Shown here: positions 61,165-64,000 of the stretch, one piece after another
How positions within the stretch are numbered: the stretch's first letter is position 1
Layout of the letters: each line of letters opens with the position of its first letter
NCBI GenBank assembly: GCA_963846915.1
Contig: CAWJXV010000004.1
Span: forward strand, 62,001-126,000
Length of the DNA: 64,000 nt
DNA from: PALSA-612 sp963846915
GTDB taxonomy: Bacteria > Actinomycetota > Thermoleophilia > Gaiellales > Gaiellaceae
Direction: 5' to 3'
Program-made: the position numbers and the translations under genes
The notes under the pieces: generated by a model
What the model saw: only the letters and a program-made list of their open reading frames with translations
Told to the model about the DNA's origin: nothing
Database searches by the model: none

Positions 61165-63389
61165 CAGACGCCCGCCAGGACGACGGGGTTGGCGAGGTCG
61201 GCAGCTGCGACCGCGAAGGCGTTGGCGTCGCCGCTGGTGCGGGCCGCCTGGTGCGCAGCGGTCGCGCTGGGCCAGACGGCACCGTCCTGCGCGGTCGCCC
61301 AGCTCTCGGCGGCGGCGGTGACGAGCGGGGCTCGGGTCGCCAGCGCGGGGGTAGCGTCCCGGGCGGCGACCATGCCGAGCAGGATCCCGGGGAAGGCGAG
61401 GGTGCCGAACCCGAGGAGCCCCAGCGGGACGAGATCCTCGCCGCGCACCTTGCGATAGACGTCCGGCTTCGTCGACTGCGGCTGCGGCGGACCACTGAGA
61501 TCGTCGCCGCCCGCCGAGACCACCCCGCCCGGCAGCTGATCGAAGGGCGGCCGGTTGAGCGCCTGGGCCTGGGTCAGCGTGATGAACGACCCCGGAGCGA
61601 AGAGGTCGTCGAGCCCGCCGGTCTGGTGCGGTACGGAGGCGTTGACGGTCTGCGTGCCCCCCAGAGGAGCGCCGTCCAGCCTGTCGATCGGGATCGTCAG
61701 TGGGACGCGCTTCTGCTGCCAGGCGAGACCGCCGCGAGGCGAGACCAGCGCGAAGCCCGGCTGCACGGGCAGCCGCGCCGCGACGACGTCCACGTCGGGC
61801 CCCCCGACCGGCCTGAGCGCGCCTGGACGGACCTCCTGATCGGCCAGCACCTGCGCGGCCCGGGCCGGAGGAACCGCCGGCGGGGCGTTCGTGCTCCCGA
61901 AGCTGAAGGTCTCGTCGAAGTGGAAGTCGTGCAGGAACGTTTCGACGGTCAGCCGTCCGTGGATCGTGACCGGCCCCGGCCCGTCGACGATTCCGTCGAG
62001 CCGGATCCCGCAGAACGTCAGCCCGAAGACCTCGACCTCGAAGCCGGCGCTGACGTCCGCGTGCGCGTGGAACGGCGTGAACTGCACGATCGCGTCGACC
62101 GAGATGAACCCGTGCGCGCCGCAGCCTCCGGCGGAGATGCCGGCCTCGAGGTAGCCGCCGAGCTGCACCGTGTTCGACGTGACGGCGAAGTAGCCCTCGG
62201 CGCGGACGTCGATCCCCGGCACCGGGCTGTCGAGGTGGAAGCCGAGCCGGCGGAGCGGAGGGATCGACGCGGGCTCGGGCCGGAAGCCGGGGTAGAAGCC
62301 ACCTGCCGAGAGGACCGTGTAGGCCTGCGGGCCCCAGCACTGGCGGAACGCGAGGTCGCCGTAGATCGTGAAGATGTCGAGGAGCCCGCTGTCGACCAGG
62401 CTGGCGTCGACCGACACCGTCTGCTGCGTGAAGTCGATGACGCCGAGGACGTCGACCCGGAGCTTCAACACCGGTGGGATCGCGGCCCTTGCGATGCCGA
62501 CGATCACGATCCGCTGCGGCCCCGGAAGCTCGATCAGCACACCCAGGTCGAGCGAGAGGAATCCCTGCCCGCCGATCTCGAGCCACGACAGCCGCAGCGT
62601 CGGCCCGACGACGGAGTCGCCCGCGCGCGGCGGCAGGATCGCCTCCAACGCCGCGAGGGCGCGGAGGGCGCTCGCGCCGATGTCGAGCGGGAACAGCACC
62701 TCGCCGGCGCTGCCGTCGCGGAGCCGGGTCGCGATCGTGTGCTCGTCGACGGACCGGTTGATCCCGACGACGCCGCCGACCCGCGAGAGCTGGAAACCGA
62801 AACCGAACTGGATGCCGGGCGTGAAGCCGGCCGAGAAGACGGCCGCGAAGGACGGGGCGCCGGCCGCCCGGCGGAGGCTCGCCAGGGCTGCGACCTCGAT
62901 CGTGCCGAGGTGGAGGGCGAGCGCGCCGCTGACGCCGTCGGGCAGCACTGCGACGGAGCCGTCACCGCGAACCGGGCCGGCGTCGAGGTGCGCGGCGAGG
63001 CTGCTCGGCGTCAGCGGCCCGACGACGATGCCGGGCCCCGTGACGTCCCGCGGATCCGCGAGTCGGAGCGGCGAGCTCGCGATGGTCAGCCCCAGAGGGC
63101 CGAGCGACGCCTCGAGTCGGACGCCGTCGGGGTCATCCCAGTCGGCTCCCGCGGGGAGCAGTGGCAGGTTCTCTAGGGGGACATCGGCAAGCAGAAAGTC
63201 GAGCAGGCGGTCACGCAGTGTGTGGGTCGCCACACGCCAGCGGGCCAGCGCCGCGTCGAGCGTCGCCGGCGCGGCGAGGGCGGCGTCGAGTGCGTCTGCC
63301 GCCGCGAGCAACTCGGCGATCCCGGGGTCCGCGGGCGCGCCAAGCGTGGTCGCGACCGTGTCTGCATACCCACGAACCGAACCAGCCAT
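61164..63389 (-). CDS. DUF6603-like beta-rich protein, first gene of the operon
   Basis: A 741-residue protein from ATG 63389 after GGGGTGG. Residues about 190-500 show a repeating pattern of DUF6603-type sequences: QFGFGFQLSRVGGVVGINRS, RLRDGSAGEVLFPLDIGASA, LRLSWLEIGGQGFLSLDLGV, YTVLSAGGFYPGFRPEPASI and GYFAVTSNTVQLGGYLEAGI. This is a long all-beta fold of unknown function. The N-terminal 70 residues are helical. The C-terminal 200 residues contain Pro/Gly-rich linkers. No signal peptide is present. A promoter lies 66 to 94 bases upstream. Confidence 0.75.
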   Translation of the reverse strand: MAGSVRGYADTVATTLGAPADPGIAELLAAADALDAALAAPATLDAALARWRVATHTLRDRLLDFLLADVPLENLPLLPAGADWDDPDGVRLEASLGPLGLTIASSPLRLADPRDVTGPGIVVGPLTPSSLAAHLDAGPVRGDGSVAVLPDGVSGALALHLGTIEVAALASLRRAAGAPSFAAVFSAGFTPGIQFGFGFQLSRVGGVVGINRSVDEHTIATRLRDGSAGEVLFPLDIGASALRALAALEAILPPRAGDSVVGPTLRLSWLEIGGQGFLSLDLGVLIELPGPQRIVIVGIARAAIPPVLKLRVDVLGVIDFTQQTVSVDASLVDSGLLDIFTIYGDLAFRQCWGPQAYTVLSAGGFYPGFRPEPASIPPLRRLGFHLDSPVPGIDVRAEGYFAVTSNTVQLGGYLEAGISAGGCGAHGFISVDAIVQFTPFHAHADVSAGFEVEVFGLTFCGIRLDGIVDGPGPVTIHGRLTVETFLHDFHFDETFSFGSTNAPPAVPPARAAQVLADQEVRPGALRPVGGPDVDVVAARLPVQPGFALVSPRGGLAWQQKRVPLTIPIDRLDGAPLGGTQTVNASVPHQTGGLDDLFAPGSFITLTQAQALNRPPFDQLPGGVVSAGGDDLSGPPQPQSTKPDVYRKVRGEDLVPLGLLGFGTLAFPGILLGMVAARDATPALATRAPLVTAAAESWATAQDGAVWPSATAAHQAARTSGDANAFAVAAADLANPVVLAGV

Positions 63390-63454
63390 GCGCCCACCCC
63401 AATCGAGAACGGATGCACCCGCCGCTGACGGCGTCGTAGGTCCGCGGCAGCGCC

Positions 63455-63483
63455 AATATAGAACGCCTGTGGGGGACGATCAA
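63455..63483 (-). promoter_or_regulatory. sigma-70-type promoter of the giant operon
   Basis: On the minus strand TTGATC (63478-63483) and TATATT (63455-63460) are separated by exactly 17 bases. The -10 matches TATAAT at five of six positions and the -35 matches TTGACA at four. The start ATG of the first gene at 63389 is 66 bases downstream of the -10, leaving a leader of about 60 bases. Confidence 0.7.
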
Positions 63484-63560
63484 GCTCCGCAGTGGCCGTG
63501 CCGCAAATGAGCACCGTGCCTTTGGCCGTCAGGGAGTCCCACGACCACGATGGTTGTCGG

Positions 63561-64000
63561 TTAGCCGGGAAGGTGTTCAGGGCGGAGAAGTCCTAGTCGC
63601 TCGAGTTCGGCGATCGCCTCCTCGGCCCGTTCGCGATCGTGATCGGTCGCGGTGGGATCCAGTTGCTGGTAGCAGAGCCCCTTGTCGCGTGCTGCCTGCC
63701 GCATCCAGGTCAGGTGCGACACCTCGGCGAGCAACGAGACCAGGTCGGCGCGCGAAATCGCGGACGGCGAGCCGGGAACATTCCCGGCGGCTCCGCTGCC
63801 CGAGCGATACCAACCGCGCACCCGCGCACCCGGCGCGGGGCGCTGGCCGTGTTCGCCATCCCCGAAGCGGATGACGGCTGCCTCGCGGTCGAGCTGAAAG
63901 CAGCGGTCGTCAGCATCGCAGTCCTGCAGCGAGGCGCGCTCGTGCCAGCCTTCGAAGCCGTTGCCCTCATCCAGCTCGAGCCAGACAGCCGCGGCGCGAT
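63561..64000 (-). CDS. partial CDS: phage-tail baseplate-like protein, C-terminal part
   Basis: The gene runs off the right edge; 145 residues are visible, ending in TAA at 63561. The visible start reads AAAVWLELDEGNGFEGWHER and ASLQDCDADDRCFQLDREAA, then VIRFGDGEHGQRPAPGARVR and GWYRSGSGAAGNV. The DREAxxIRFGDGxHGxxPxxGxxxxxxYRxGxGAAGNV pattern is that of baseplate J-like / putative baseplate assembly proteins. The last 70 residues are helical (LVSLLAEVSHLTWMRQAARD and DRERAEEAIAELERLGLL) and only weakly resemble an RyR-type domain. It is 171 bases upstream of the giant operon, on the same strand. Confidence 0.65.
   Translation of the reverse strand, partial: RAAAVWLELDEGNGFEGWHERASLQDCDADDRCFQLDREAAVIRFGDGEHGQRPAPGARVRGWYRSGSGAAGNVPGSPSAISRADLVSLLAEVSHLTWMRQAARDKGLCYQQLDPTATDHDRERAEEAIAELERLGLLRPEHLPG

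Noticed and set aside
59327..62586. Two long minus-strand frames overlapping the first two giant genes
   Set aside because: They are out-of-frame readings of the same strand with extreme Arg/Pro content; the frames ending at 58654 and 61164 have proper starts and domain-like sequence.
61251..63176. 641-codon plus-strand frame
   Set aside because: Asp/Arg/Glu-rich mirror of the DUF6603-like gene, with no ribosome binding site.
1..64000. CRISPR array, rRNA operon or complete insertion sequence
   Set aside because: No regularly spaced short repeats, no rRNA-like sequence and no transposase with terminal inverted repeats were seen; the only tandem array is inside the gene at 3157-3420.

Overview
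The window is high-GC, densely packed bacterial chromosome. Cold-shock proteins, ECF sigma factors with SnoaL-like or zinc-finger partners, class III cyclase/ATPase regulators, DUF5996, a UBP zinc finger beside a cyclic-nucleotide-binding thioredoxin-reductase-like protein, and frequent GTG starts all fit Actinomycetota. Thermoleophilia (Gaiellales/Solirubrobacterales type) is my best guess by gene style; no marker gene in the window proves it.

Layout. 1-2050 is a low-quality zone: a tRNA-Val-like 3' fragment (531-577), a truncated tyrosine recombinase (about 1545-1815) and a frameshifted GNAT acetyltransferase, which look like scars of an integrated element. 2054-6706 holds a two-TM protein, an exported protein with 93-bp tandem repeats, and a 981-aa cyclase/ATPase regulator. 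6893-12637 (minus) is a carbohydrate operon: GT4, GH5-like, a GT4 fused to an alpha-helical domain, and GH130. 12782-15650 has a cold-shock gene, two adjacent palindromes, a packed run of unknown small genes, and debris. 15688-24876 holds redox genes (CNB/thioredoxin-reductase-like, UBP zinc finger, LLM flavin oxidoreductase), a HicA-like orphan, a DUF5996 pair, a LigD-type polymerase, a purple-acid-phosphatase-like enzyme, an exported beta protein, an ArsR-like regulator and a carbonic anhydrase. 25058-26616 is a cold-shock protein followed by a DEAD-box helicase. 26656-36307 holds a hemolysin III-like protein, a DrrAB-type ABC exporter, an NHL protein, a broken cyclase/ATPase regulator, a sigma factor overlapping a STAS gene, and a frameshifted MFS gene. 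36336-48762 includes a peptidase, a HelD-like helicase, a secreted HExxH protease, a sigma/anti-sigma pair, an MFS/MarR pair, DoxX, a small cyclase, a coiled-coil protein and a frameshifted cytochrome c. 49079-52819 has tRNA-Ser, a MOSC protein, several small proteins and an M15 peptidase.

The most interesting part is 52965-64000 (minus). Four large genes (741, 836, 1390 and 507 aa) overlap end-to-start by 3 to 4 bases, with a good sigma-70 promoter in front. Upstream, a gene running off the right edge ends with a phage-tail baseplate-like RFGDG motif. The first protein resembles DUF6603; the other three I cannot assign. This could be an accessory operon of a contractile-injection or tail-like particle, or an undescribed system.

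A second regulatory theme joins the two cold-shock genes and the DEAD-box helicase. Each has a leader in which a CCTCC-type sequence can pair with its own Shine-Dalgarno; the two cold-shock leaders also share TACGCGTTCG.

Several otherwise well-conserved genes are broken by single-base frameshifts (near 1304, 32310 onward, 35231 and 48440). These could be true decay or residual indel errors in the assembly.
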